A stretch of 64,000 nucleotides of DNA, taken from contig NZ_SOEB01000024.1 in NCBI RefSeq assembly GCF_004365965.1, forward strand, positions 1 through 64,000. The letters run 5' to 3'. The stretch comes from Rhodovulum visakhapatnamense. Lineage in GTDB: Bacteria; Pseudomonadota; Alphaproteobacteria; Rhodobacterales; Rhodobacteraceae. Each line of letters starts with the position of its first letter. Within the stretch, counting starts at the first letter, position 1. Positions 1 through 7,755 of this stretch are shown here, piece after piece. Under the pieces are notes generated by a model. That model was not told the DNA's origin. It worked only from the letters and a program-made list of their open reading frames with translations, and searched no databases. A program made the position numbers and the translations under genes.

Positions 1-2
1 TC

Positions 3-62
3 GGATACAACGTCCCGATTGCCATGCATTATCCCGATGGCGTCACCGGCCCGTCATCGTGA
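3..62 (+). CDS. C-terminal end of an unidentified protein (partial)
   Basis: Of the three forward frames at the left edge, the one starting at base 3 reads as ordinary protein (ending ...AMHYPDGVTGPSS) and stops at TGA 60-62. The gene would begin to the left of the window. The tail is too short to name a family, and the other two frames run on for longer without looking like protein, so this is a weak call. Confidence 0.3.
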   Translation, partial: GYNVPIAMHYPDGVTGPSS

Positions 63-636
63 GGCAGCCGGAAAAATCCAACTTCCCGCGGTCCAAGGTT
101 GGGGAGCAGGGCACAACCCCAAGGACTCTCGTTATGAACGAGGGACGACCGGAGGGCAGGTCACAGCCTATCACCGGTTTCACATGCGTGATCACTTCCC
201 GGTTTTGGCGGGACAGGGCATGCAGGCTGCATTTGCCGAAATTTGGCCGCTGCTCGCAGAGGCCCCGCCTTCACCCCCACGGGTTTTCCCGGCCAGGGAG
301 TGGCGGCAGGCCCTTGCGGAGGCCGAAAAACCGGGGGGCCAGAAACCGATACTCGATCTGTCCAGTCTCGCCTGACAAAGGGCAGCAATGGTCCGCCCTC
401 CGGACCTTGGCGGCTCCGGGGCCTGCTGTAACCGCGATGTATGGCTGCTTTCGTGGTTCCGCACGCGGTGGAGGCTTGGGCGCTCGACGGCGGCTATCGG
501 CAGCGAGCGCCCCGGCGGGCGGCCCGAGACACTCAAGCGTCATGCTGCACCGCCGCAGGTTCGCTCCGAGCCCTTCCGCGACATTCGGCAGCGCCTGCAG
601 ACAAATCCACGACCAACGCCAACTTGCACGTTCAGA
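63..636. other. Stretch without a recognisable gene
   Basis: About 570 bases between the partial gene at the left edge and the Lrp regulator. Open frames exist on both strands but they overlap each other, are rich in Arg/Pro/Gly and match no family I know. The only structure noticed is a small perfect hairpin at 128-142 (CTCGTT, three-base loop, AACGAG), with no T run after it. This may be decayed coding sequence. Confidence 0.4.
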
Positions 637-1104
637 TCATGTGGCGCGTTCATCCTTGGGTGACCCCATCACGATGTAGGATGTGATTGCATGGACATGG
701 GATCGGGTGCCCAAGACCTCCGTGTGGAAACGCTTGTATTCCGAGAGATCGGCGCTCTGGACACGGAGGAGGTACTCGAAAGACCCTGCTATGTTATGGC
801 ACTCGACGACTTCGGGCGCGACTGCCATGGCGCGCTCGAAGCCCTCCTGGGCCGCCTTGGTATGGGAGGAAAGGCCGACCATGACATAGGCGACAAAACC
901 GCGACCCATCCGCTCAGGGCTGGTCACGACCCTGTAGCCGAGGATCACGCCTGTTCGCTCGAGTTCCTGAACCCGTCTCAGGCACGCCGAGGGAGACAGG
1001 CTAACCCGTTCAGCCAGAGCGACATTGCTGATCCGGCCGTCGAGTCGCAGCTCGCGCAATATTTTCAGGTCAATCTCGTCCATGAGCCGCCAATCGTTGT
1101 GCAT
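637..1104 (-). CDS. Lrp/AsnC family transcriptional regulator
   Basis: A leucine-responsive regulator of about 155 residues. The N-terminal helix-turn-helix is clear (DEIDLKILRELRLDGRIS followed by LAERVSLSPSACLRRVQELE), then a linker and an RAM/AsnC ligand-binding domain with the usual VAPEVVECHNIAGSFEYLLRV stretch. I chose the ATG at 1104, preceded by AAGAG; an in-frame ATG at 1083 starts directly at the MDEIDL motif and is also possible. The gene is divergent from a LysE-type exporter 85 bases away. In such pairs the regulator usually senses an amino acid and switches on the exporter. The ligand cannot be read from the sequence. Confidence 0.9.
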   Translation of the reverse strand: MHNDWRLMDEIDLKILRELRLDGRISNVALAERVSLSPSACLRRVQELERTGVILGYRVVTSPERMGRGFVAYVMVGLSSHTKAAQEGFERAMAVAPEVVECHNIAGSFEYLLRVQSADLSEYKRFHTEVLGTRSHVHAITSYIVMGSPKDERAT

Positions 1105-1189
1105 TTTTCTCTTAGGATAGAACATTAGACGATATGTGGCGACCTCATCCCGCTATTATTGCGAACAGGCGCTATAGGAGGAACGCTCG

Positions 1190-1789
1190 ATGACTCTCGC
1201 TATCCTGACTGCTCTTTTGGGCTTCGCATTTGTCGCAACCGTCACACCGGGACCGAACAACCTGATGCTGATGGCGTCCGGCGCGAACTTCGGCTTCCGG
1301 CGGACACTGCCGCACATGCTCGGAATCGTCGGGGGCGTGTCGGTCATGGCTCTCCTCGTAGGTGCGGGACTGATGGCGCTGTTCGACGCAGTGCCCGCGC
1401 TGAACCTGGTGCTGAAGGTCACTTCCGTCGGCTACCTGCTCTGGCTCGCATTCAAGATCGCCACGGCCGCTTCGGTGGAGGAGCGGGACGAGGACAGCCA
1501 TCCGATGACCTTTCTTCAAGCGGCCACTTTCCAGTGGGTGAACCCCAAGGCCTGGGCCATGTGCCTGTCTGCCATCACGCTCTACGCGCCCGATCGCTCG
1601 CTGCTGTCGGTCGCCATCGTGGCAGGTGCATTCGCGCTCGTCTGCTTTCCGGCGATCTCGGTCTGGGCATGGCTCGGGACTGTCGTCCGGCAATGGCTGT
1701 CGAACGCCACCCGGCTCAGGATCTTCAACATCACCATGGCAGCTTTGCTGGTCGCGTCCCTTTATCCAGTCCTGGGCCTCGGAACCTGA
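1190..1789 (+). CDS. LysE/RhtB family amino-acid exporter
   Basis: An inner-membrane exporter of 199 residues. The N-terminal signature TPGPNNLMLMASG is the hallmark of the LysE/RhtB family, and about five or six hydrophobic segments follow, including a central FQWVNPKAW motif typical of the family. A strong AGGAGG site lies 8 bases before the ATG. It is divergently paired with an Lrp/AsnC regulator, so export of an amino acid under control of that regulator is the likely role. The substrate (lysine, threonine, homoserine or other) is not determined. Confidence 0.93.
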   Translation: MTLAILTALLGFAFVATVTPGPNNLMLMASGANFGFRRTLPHMLGIVGGVSVMALLVGAGLMALFDAVPALNLVLKVTSVGYLLWLAFKIATAASVEERDEDSHPMTFLQAATFQWVNPKAWAMCLSAITLYAPDRSLLSVAIVAGAFALVCFPAISVWAWLGTVVRQWLSNATRLRIFNITMAALLVASLYPVLGLGT

Positions 1790-1904
1790 ACCGGGGCATT
1801 GCCCGAACTCGGCTCCAAAGATCAATTGAACTGGCTGTGGCATCGGGTTGGGGTCCGCCAAGTCCCGCTCTCCGGACCTCGGCAGCATGCGCAGCAGAGT
1901 CCAC

Positions 1905-2036
1905 TCAGAAACCATTCTCGTCTGGCTGGTGTTTTTCGAAGCTTTCCAGAATGCGCGCCATCGGGTAACGTTGGGTCAAGAGGAGCCTCGACGTTTCCAT
2001 TTCCAGGCGCATCCCTGGCACGGCCAGGCGTCCCAT
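1905..2036 (-). pseudogene. Possible C-terminal gene remnant
   Basis: On the minus strand a 43-codon frame reads as plausible protein (MGRLAVPGMRLEME... to ...ARILESFEKHQPDENGF) and stops at 1905-1907. The frame stays open upstream to about 2057 but no complete gene fits before the start of the next gene. The composition is more protein-like than in neighbouring frames. I cannot name the family. It may be the tail of a gene lost when the adjoining cassette was inserted. Confidence 0.25.
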
Positions 2037-2061
2037 CTTCGTCGATACCAGGGGGGATCAG

Positions 2062-3939
2062 ATGGAGACTTTTTCAAGATCGTTCTTTTCGGGGTTTGCC
2101 ATTTCGCTGGCACTCTCGGCCGGGATTTGCCCGGCACAGGCCGACCCACAGTCCGAGGCCGCGACCTGCGCCCGCCGCGACGCGTTGCAGCCTGCCCTGG
2201 CCAAACAGCCGGATCTGACCTGGGACGCCCTTCGCACCGCCTGCGAGGCCACGATTGTTGCGGCGAAGGCGTCCGATCCCATCGGCCATGGATGGTTCGT
2301 CAATGCGGGCAACGGGTTCCTCGGCGTGCCTCTGGTCGTGCAGAAGATCCTGCCCGATCTGGCGCCGGAAATCTGGGGCACGCCCGAGGATTTCTTCGGG
2401 AGCTTCGGGCTCTTCCCGGACCCCGACATCACCGACCGCATCCTGCCGCGCGGGCTTGGCATCACCGGGGCCAACGGGCGGCCGGTCGCGGCCGATGGCA
2501 GCCCCTCGGGCGAGGTCGATTACAGCCAGCCGCAGCCGCTCTTCGTCACGCTGGCCTGCGGTGCCTGCCATACCGGCCAGATCGATCTGGGCGACCGGTA
2601 TCAGGTGCTGGACGGCGCACCCAACACCCAGTTCGACGTGCGCAAATGGCGCGGGGCCTTTTCCGCGCTCCGCGAGGGCTATCTCTCGGACGCGCAGATC
2701 GGCACAGCCGAGGCCCCGGGCGAGACCACGCAAAAGCTGCTGGATCTCGTGGCGGCCAAGCCCGCGGGCTATTTCGCGCGCGGCCTGCCGCAGATCCGCG
2801 CAGACCAGATCGCGGCCGTCGACCAGACCCAGCGGGCGATCTTTGCGCAGAATGCCGTGCCGATCCTGTCGGGGCTGGCGCAAAGCACCGGTGTGCGCGC
2901 GGCCTCTGTCGCGCTGCAGACCCGGCCGGGGTCGAGCTATGGCCATGGCGACCGGTCCCCGGGCCTCGGCGGTCACAGCGCCGGACAATCGGATGGCAGC
3001 GGCGATCTCCTGTCGGACTTGCTGGCCGGGCAGGCCGCCGAGGCGGGAAAGCTGACCGAGCTTCTGTCCGGGCCGCTGCCCGAGGCCCTGCCCCGCTTTG
3101 CCACGGTGACCGACATTCCCGCGGTCTGGAACCAGGGCGACCGGTCGGTCGGGCAATGGGATGGCAGCGTGCTGGAACGGTTCTGGCGCAATATCGCGGC
3201 CGAGCTGCCGATCATCGGCGTGCCCGCCAAGGTCGATCTGATGAATGCCGGGATCAGCGCCGAATTCCTGCTGCGGCTGCCGCCCGCGCCCTATCCCTTC
3301 GAGGTCGATCTGGCCAAGGCAGCGGCGGGCGAGGCGCTTTTCGCCGAGAATTGCGGCACCTGCCACCGGCCGCGCAACGAGGCGCGCTATCCGGTGATCG
3401 GCACCGACATGAACCGCGCGCAGGTGCTGAACCCGGCGGGCAGCGCGATGTTCCTCGCGGCCTTCCAGGCGGCCTGCCACGATCCGGACTTCGGCTATAC
3501 CGACACTTATGGCCGCCGGATCGAACCCTGCACCATGCCCGCCTACCGCATCCTGCGCGACACCACCGAGGCCGCGAACCAGGGCTATCTCGCGCCGCCG
3601 CTCGACGGGATCTGGGCGCGCGCGCCCTACCTGCATAACGGCTCGGTCCCGACGCTGGCGCAATTGCTGAAACCGGCCAGCCGGGCGCCGGTCTTCCTGC
3701 GCGGCGTGATCGAGTATGACCCGGCCGAGGTCGGCTGGCGATGGCAGCCGGGCGATCTGGACCGCTACAAGGCCCGGTATCCGACCGTGTCGCTGCACGA
3801 CACCGCGCGCGACGGCTGGTCCAATCGGGGCCATGACCGCGACCTGATGATCGAGGGCCGGATGCACCGGCTCGACTGGAGCGACCCGGCCCTGTCGGAC
3901 CAGGCCGAGGCCCTGATCGAATACCTCAAGACCCGGTAG
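2062..3939 (+). CDS. Secreted di-haem cytochrome c, RoxA/CcpA-like
   Basis: A 625-residue periplasmic protein with a clear signal peptide (hydrophobic core, cleavage probably after AQA at about residue 27). It has two covalent haem sites, C166-G-A-C169-H170 and C431-G-T-C434-H435. The C-terminal YLHNGSVPTLAQLL and FLRGVIEYDP stretches are typical of the di-haem cytochrome c peroxidase superfamily. The length and wide haem spacing are nearer to RoxA-type rubber oxygenases than to the ~330-residue CcpA peroxidases. A GGGGGG ribosome site precedes the ATG. It heads a four-gene cluster with a catalase-related protein, a cyclooxygenase-like enzyme and a patatin. Possible roles are reducing lipid or hydrogen peroxides, delivering electrons, or oxidative cleavage of a lipid; the sequence does not decide between them. 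Confidence 0.8.
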   Translation: METFSRSFFSGFAISLALSAGICPAQADPQSEAATCARRDALQPALAKQPDLTWDALRTACEATIVAAKASDPIGHGWFVNAGNGFLGVPLVVQKILPDLAPEIWGTPEDFFGSFGLFPDPDITDRILPRGLGITGANGRPVAADGSPSGEVDYSQPQPLFVTLACGACHTGQIDLGDRYQVLDGAPNTQFDVRKWRGAFSALREGYLSDAQIGTAEAPGETTQKLLDLVAAKPAGYFARGLPQIRADQIAAVDQTQRAIFAQNAVPILSGLAQSTGVRAASVALQTRPGSSYGHGDRSPGLGGHSAGQSDGSGDLLSDLLAGQAAEAGKLTELLSGPLPEALPRFATVTDIPAVWNQGDRSVGQWDGSVLERFWRNIAAELPIIGVPAKVDLMNAGISAEFLLRLPPAPYPFEVDLAKAAAGEALFAENCGTCHRPRNEARYPVIGTDMNRAQVLNPAGSAMFLAAFQAACHDPDFGYTDTYGRRIEPCTMPAYRILRDTTEAANQGYLAPPLDGIWARAPYLHNGSVPTLAQLLKPASRAPVFLRGVIEYDPAEVGWRWQPGDLDRYKARYPTVSLHDTARDGWSNRGHDRDLMIEGRMHRLDWSDPALSDQAEALIEYLKTR

Positions 3940-4011
3940 AAGGCGGCCCCCGCCTTCCGCCGCCTTCTGCCCGGGCGCGCATCCCCGCCGCCGGTTGAGG
4001 AGACCCAGCAG

Positions 4012-6006
4012 ATGACCGACACGAGCATCCAGACGGTGACCGCCATCCAGATCGGGATGATGCGGGCCACCCAGCCGCAGCTGCGCGGGCAGCATTTCAA
4101 GATGCATGGCTGCGTCGAGGCAGTCTTCGAGGTGGCCGAGGTCGCGCCCCCGCTGAATGTCGGCCTCTTCGCCGCGCCGGGGCGCTACAAGGCGCTGGTG
4201 CGGTTCTCGAACGGCCGCGAAAAGGACGACCGCACGCCCGACATTCACGGCATGGCGATCAAGGTGCTGGGCGTTACAGGCGACAGGGCGCATCCCGACG
4301 CGCCCGAGGGCGAACAGGATTTCATCCTGGCCGACAACCCGGTCTTCTTCATCCGCACGGCCGAGGATTACGCGATCTTCATGCAGTCGCTGGCCAGGAA
4401 CGCCCCGCGGGGCCAGCCCCCGGTCGAATTCATCGAGCATCTGTCGAAGACCCATCCCGAGGACATCGCCGTCCTGCAGGGCTTCAACAAGCAGGTGCAG
4501 ACAAGCCCTCTGAGCGCGGACTACTGGAGCCAGGTGCCCTATGGCTTCGGGCCCGACCCGACCCATGCCTGCCGCTACCGCGCCACCCCGCGTGCGGGTG
4601 TCGCGACCGGGTCGGCGGGCGAAGGCCACGACTACCTGCGCGAGGCGATGGTGGCAGGCCTTGCCGAGGGCGCGGCGCCGGTCGTCTTCGATTTCCGCGT
4701 CCAGCTGCGCACCGATGCGGATGCGGCGGTCCTCGACAATCCGACCGTCGAATGGGCGCCCGACTACATCCCGGTGGCGACGGTCACGATCCCGCCGCAG
4801 GTCTTCGACACCCATGACCGCCACGCCTTCGGCGAGGCGCTGCGCTATTCTCCCTGGCATGCGCTGGCCGACCACCGCCCGGTCGGGCAGATCAACGAGA
4901 TCCGCAAGGCGGTCTATCCGGCAAGCCAGACCGAACGGGCGAAGATCGCGCCGCTGGGCCAGGACAACCTGCGCCTGACCGAAGAGGAACTGCGCGAAGG
5001 CATCGACGACGAATTCAAGGCGCTGATCGACAAGCTCGCGCGCACCTTCGGGTTCCTGTCCAGCACCAAGCGCGGCCGGGGCACCCATACCTGGGGCGTC
5101 GCGGGCCGCGGCACGGCGCGGTTCATCACCGACCCCGATTTCCCGGCCAACGAGTTCTTCACCTTCGGCAAGGTGCTGCCGGTGATCCTGCGCCATTCCT
5201 CGCCCGGCGCGCGCGAGGACGACCGGGCGCGGGACGGGATGGCCGCCTCGGTCAAGTTCTTCTCGGGCGAGACCGGCCATGACGGGCCGGGCGTGCTCGA
5301 TATCCTGATGAATGCCGGGCGCCAGCTTTTCGTCCGCTCGATCCGGGATTTCAGCACCTTCGTCCATGCCAGCCCCGACGAGCGCAAGGAGCTGGTCCGC
5401 CAGGGCCTGATGATGGAACCCGAACTGATCGAGGCCTACCGGATTCGCGGGTCCTTCCTCGACAGCCGCTATCACAGTTGGCAGTGCTTCGAATTCTTCG
5501 ACAGCGCGGGCACCCGGTCCTACATCCGCTTCCGCCTGATCCCCGGCGACCGCGGCCCCGAACGCGGCCTGCCGGACCCCGGCTTCCGGGCCGAGGGCGC
5601 GCCCTCGATGGACCCGGTCCCGGACGATCCGCGCGCGCCCGACTTCCTGCGCCAGGAATGGATCTATCAGGTGAAGCATTCCGAGGTGCGCTACATCCTG
5701 CAGGGCCAGATCCACCCCGAACCCGAGAACGTGCACCCCGATCACGAGGTGCTGAACCCGGCGCGGGCCTGGAACGAGATCCACTATCCCTGGCGCGACC
5801 TCTGCGAGATCCGCATCGACGAGCCGATCCTCGACAACGAGGCGGTCAGTGCGCTCGACATGACGCCGAACCGCAGCCCGGCCTGCATCCGCATCCCGCT
5901 GGCGACCTCGCCCAGGCAATATGCCTCGCTCGGTCATGCCCGGGCGCTGGTCTATCCCGGCGCGCGCGCCGTCCGTGCCGCCGCCGAAAAGCCGCAGAAC
6001 AACTGA
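4012..6006 (+). CDS. Tandem catalase-related haem protein (two domains)
   Basis: At 664 residues this looks like two catalase-related domains in series. Domain 1 (about 1-310) has distal His28 in QHFKMHG, the RFSNG...HGMAIKVLG core, NPVFF, and a proximal R298-x3-Y302. Domain 2 (about 330-664) has T358-H359 in GTHTWGVAG, the PVILRHSSPG...AASVKFF core, N434 at the catalase Asn position, and R644-x3-Y648. A Thr directly before the distal His is the arrangement in coral allene oxide synthase, where it suppresses catalase activity in favour of fatty-acid hydroperoxide conversion. In domain 1 the Asn position aligns with Ala107. No signal peptide is seen, so it is probably cytoplasmic. It sits between a di-haem cytochrome and a cyclooxygenase-like gene. 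Conversion of fatty-acid hydroperoxides is inferred, not shown. Confidence 0.8.
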   Translation: MTDTSIQTVTAIQIGMMRATQPQLRGQHFKMHGCVEAVFEVAEVAPPLNVGLFAAPGRYKALVRFSNGREKDDRTPDIHGMAIKVLGVTGDRAHPDAPEGEQDFILADNPVFFIRTAEDYAIFMQSLARNAPRGQPPVEFIEHLSKTHPEDIAVLQGFNKQVQTSPLSADYWSQVPYGFGPDPTHACRYRATPRAGVATGSAGEGHDYLREAMVAGLAEGAAPVVFDFRVQLRTDADAAVLDNPTVEWAPDYIPVATVTIPPQVFDTHDRHAFGEALRYSPWHALADHRPVGQINEIRKAVYPASQTERAKIAPLGQDNLRLTEEELREGIDDEFKALIDKLARTFGFLSSTKRGRGTHTWGVAGRGTARFITDPDFPANEFFTFGKVLPVILRHSSPGAREDDRARDGMAASVKFFSGETGHDGPGVLDILMNAGRQLFVRSIRDFSTFVHASPDERKELVRQGLMMEPELIEAYRIRGSFLDSRYHSWQCFEFFDSAGTRSYIRFRLIPGDRGPERGLPDPGFRAEGAPSMDPVPDDPRAPDFLRQEWIYQVKHSEVRYILQGQIHPEPENVHPDHEVLNPARAWNEIHYPWRDLCEIRIDEPILDNEAVSALDMTPNRSPACIRIPLATSPRQYASLGHARALVYPGARAVRAAAEKPQNN

Positions 6007-6053
6007 CCCCACCGCCGCCTCCGTCGGGGGCGGCCCGCGCCGAAAGAGACCGC

Positions 6054-7727
6054 ATGCCCACGACGCTGAGAAATCACCCGCCGCGCGACGAGTCGGCCGA
6101 CGGGCTCGAGAACCGGATCGAGGCCCATGTCCTCAGCAACTACCCCGCGCTCTGGCGCTTCGTGATGTCGATCGAACCGCTCCGGCGGTTTGCCAACCGG
6201 ACGATCATCGACCTTGCCGTGCGGCGCGCGCGGTTCCGGCCGTCGCCCTACGGATCGATGGCGGTGCATGGGGACACGGCCAACGGCATGGCCGATTACA
6301 CCTCGTGGGAGCTGATGATGGACCGCACCTGGTTCAAGCGGCACCTGCCGCCCGGCACGCTGGGCCAGGAGGGCGACAAGCGCGGGCCGCTGCCGCCGCT
6401 GGAAGCGCTTGAGGCGCTCTTTCGCACCCCGCCGGGCGAAGAGACGCTGTCCGAGAACAGCAGCCTGCTGTTTCCGTCCTTCGCGCAATGGTTCACCGAC
6501 GGCTTCCTGATGACCGACCCGTCGGATGTGCGAAAGACCCACACCTCGCATCATATTGACTTCAACCCGCTCTATGGGCTGAGCCGGGCCGAAAGCGACG
6601 CGATCCGCGCGAAATCCGAGGAGAAGGGCCATAGGGGTCGGCTGAAGACCGAGACTGACCCCGACACGGGCGAGGTCTGGGCGCCGCGCTATTTCGGCCC
6701 CGACGGCGAGGTGAAGCCCGAATTCAAGGCGTTGCGCCCGCCGTTGCGGCTGACCGAGTACCTGAACCTGGTGGGGTCGGAGCGCGCGGCCGAGATCAAG
6801 CCCACGATCTTCGCCTTCGCGGGCGAGCGCGCCAATACCTCGCCCTACACCTCGATGATGAACATCCTGTTCCTGCGCGAGCATAACCGCCTTGCCGGGC
6901 TGATCGAGGACGCGAACCCCGACTGGGACGACGAGCGCGTGTTCCAGACCGCGCGGAACGTGAACATCTGCCTGCTGATCAAGATCGTGGTCGAGGAGTA
7001 CATCAACCACATCTCGCCCTACCACTTCCAGCTGACGGCCGATCCCTCGGCCTGCTGGAACAAGCCCTGGAACAAGCCGAACTGGATCCCGATCGAGTTC
7101 AACCTGCTCTACCGCTGGCACAGCCTGACGCCTGCCTGTTTCGACCTCGCCGATACGCCGGTGCCGGGCGAACGGCTGCTGTTCGACAACAGCCATCTGA
7201 CGAAACTGGGCCTCGGCCCGGCGATGCAGCGCGCCAGCACCCAGCGGGCCTGGAACATGGGGCTTCTGAACACGGCCGAGTTCCTGATCCCGGTCGAACT
7301 GGCCTCGGTGGCGCAGGGCCGCGCGCATCGGCTGGCCTCCTACAACGACTACCGCGCGGCGGTGGGCTATGGCCGGGTGCGCCGGTTCGAGCAGATCACC
7401 GGCCATCCCGAACGGATCCGCCTCTTGAAAGAGCTCTACGACGGCGATGTCGACAAGGTCGAATTCTTCGTCGGGCTCTTCGCCGAGGACGTGGCGCCGC
7501 GCGCGGCGGTGCCGCCGCTGATCGGACGGATGGTGGCGCTCGACGCCTTCTCGCAGGCGCTGACCAACCCGCTCTTGTCCGAACATGCCTTCAACCCGCG
7601 CACCTTCTCGCAGGTCGGCTGGCGCGAGATCCGGAAGACCACCCGCCTGCAGCAGATCCTCGACCGCAACCTCGGTGGCGATACCGGCCGCTATGCCATC
7701 ACCATGACCCTTCCGACCCTGACCTGA
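6054..7727 (+). CDS. Cyclooxygenase-like haem fatty-acid dioxygenase
   Basis: A 557-residue member of the animal haem peroxidase / cyclooxygenase superfamily. By-eye alignment to prostaglandin synthase is good along most of the length: DYTSWE, FAQWFTDGF, LREHNRLAGL, IKIVVEEYINHISPYHF, EFNLLYRWHSL and NPRTFSQVG. The catalytic tyrosine (COX Tyr385) is Y353 and the proximal haem ligand is H356. Gln145 is kept, but the distal His of the peroxidase site is Asp149, and the Ser530 equivalent is Ala. This suggests tyrosyl-radical oxygenation of a fatty acid with weak or no peroxidase activity. There is no signal peptide or EGF domain. The ATG at 6054 follows AAAGAG; an upstream in-frame extension overlaps the previous gene and is not protein-like. 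Confidence 0.85.
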   Translation: MPTTLRNHPPRDESADGLENRIEAHVLSNYPALWRFVMSIEPLRRFANRTIIDLAVRRARFRPSPYGSMAVHGDTANGMADYTSWELMMDRTWFKRHLPPGTLGQEGDKRGPLPPLEALEALFRTPPGEETLSENSSLLFPSFAQWFTDGFLMTDPSDVRKTHTSHHIDFNPLYGLSRAESDAIRAKSEEKGHRGRLKTETDPDTGEVWAPRYFGPDGEVKPEFKALRPPLRLTEYLNLVGSERAAEIKPTIFAFAGERANTSPYTSMMNILFLREHNRLAGLIEDANPDWDDERVFQTARNVNICLLIKIVVEEYINHISPYHFQLTADPSACWNKPWNKPNWIPIEFNLLYRWHSLTPACFDLADTPVPGERLLFDNSHLTKLGLGPAMQRASTQRAWNMGLLNTAEFLIPVELASVAQGRAHRLASYNDYRAAVGYGRVRRFEQITGHPERIRLLKELYDGDVDKVEFFVGLFAEDVAPRAAVPPLIGRMVALDAFSQALTNPLLSEHAFNPRTFSQVGWREIRKTTRLQQILDRNLGGDTGRYAITMTLPTLT

Positions 7728-7755
7728 TCCCCGCCGCCTTCCGGAGCCTCGCGCC

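Noticed and set aside
128-142. Small hairpin as a terminator of the left-edge gene
   Set aside because: Six-bp stem, three-base loop, no T run; too weak to call.
2074-6012. A 1312-codon open frame antisense to the cytochrome and catalase-related genes
   Set aside because: Codon third-position GC bias opens the opposite strand in this DNA. The translation is low-complexity and resembles no family, while the plus-strand genes are clear.
5478-6053. N-terminal extension of the cyclooxygenase-like protein
   Set aside because: The frame is open but overlaps the end of the catalase-related gene and is antisense-like Arg/Pro-rich sequence; homology begins after ATG 6054.
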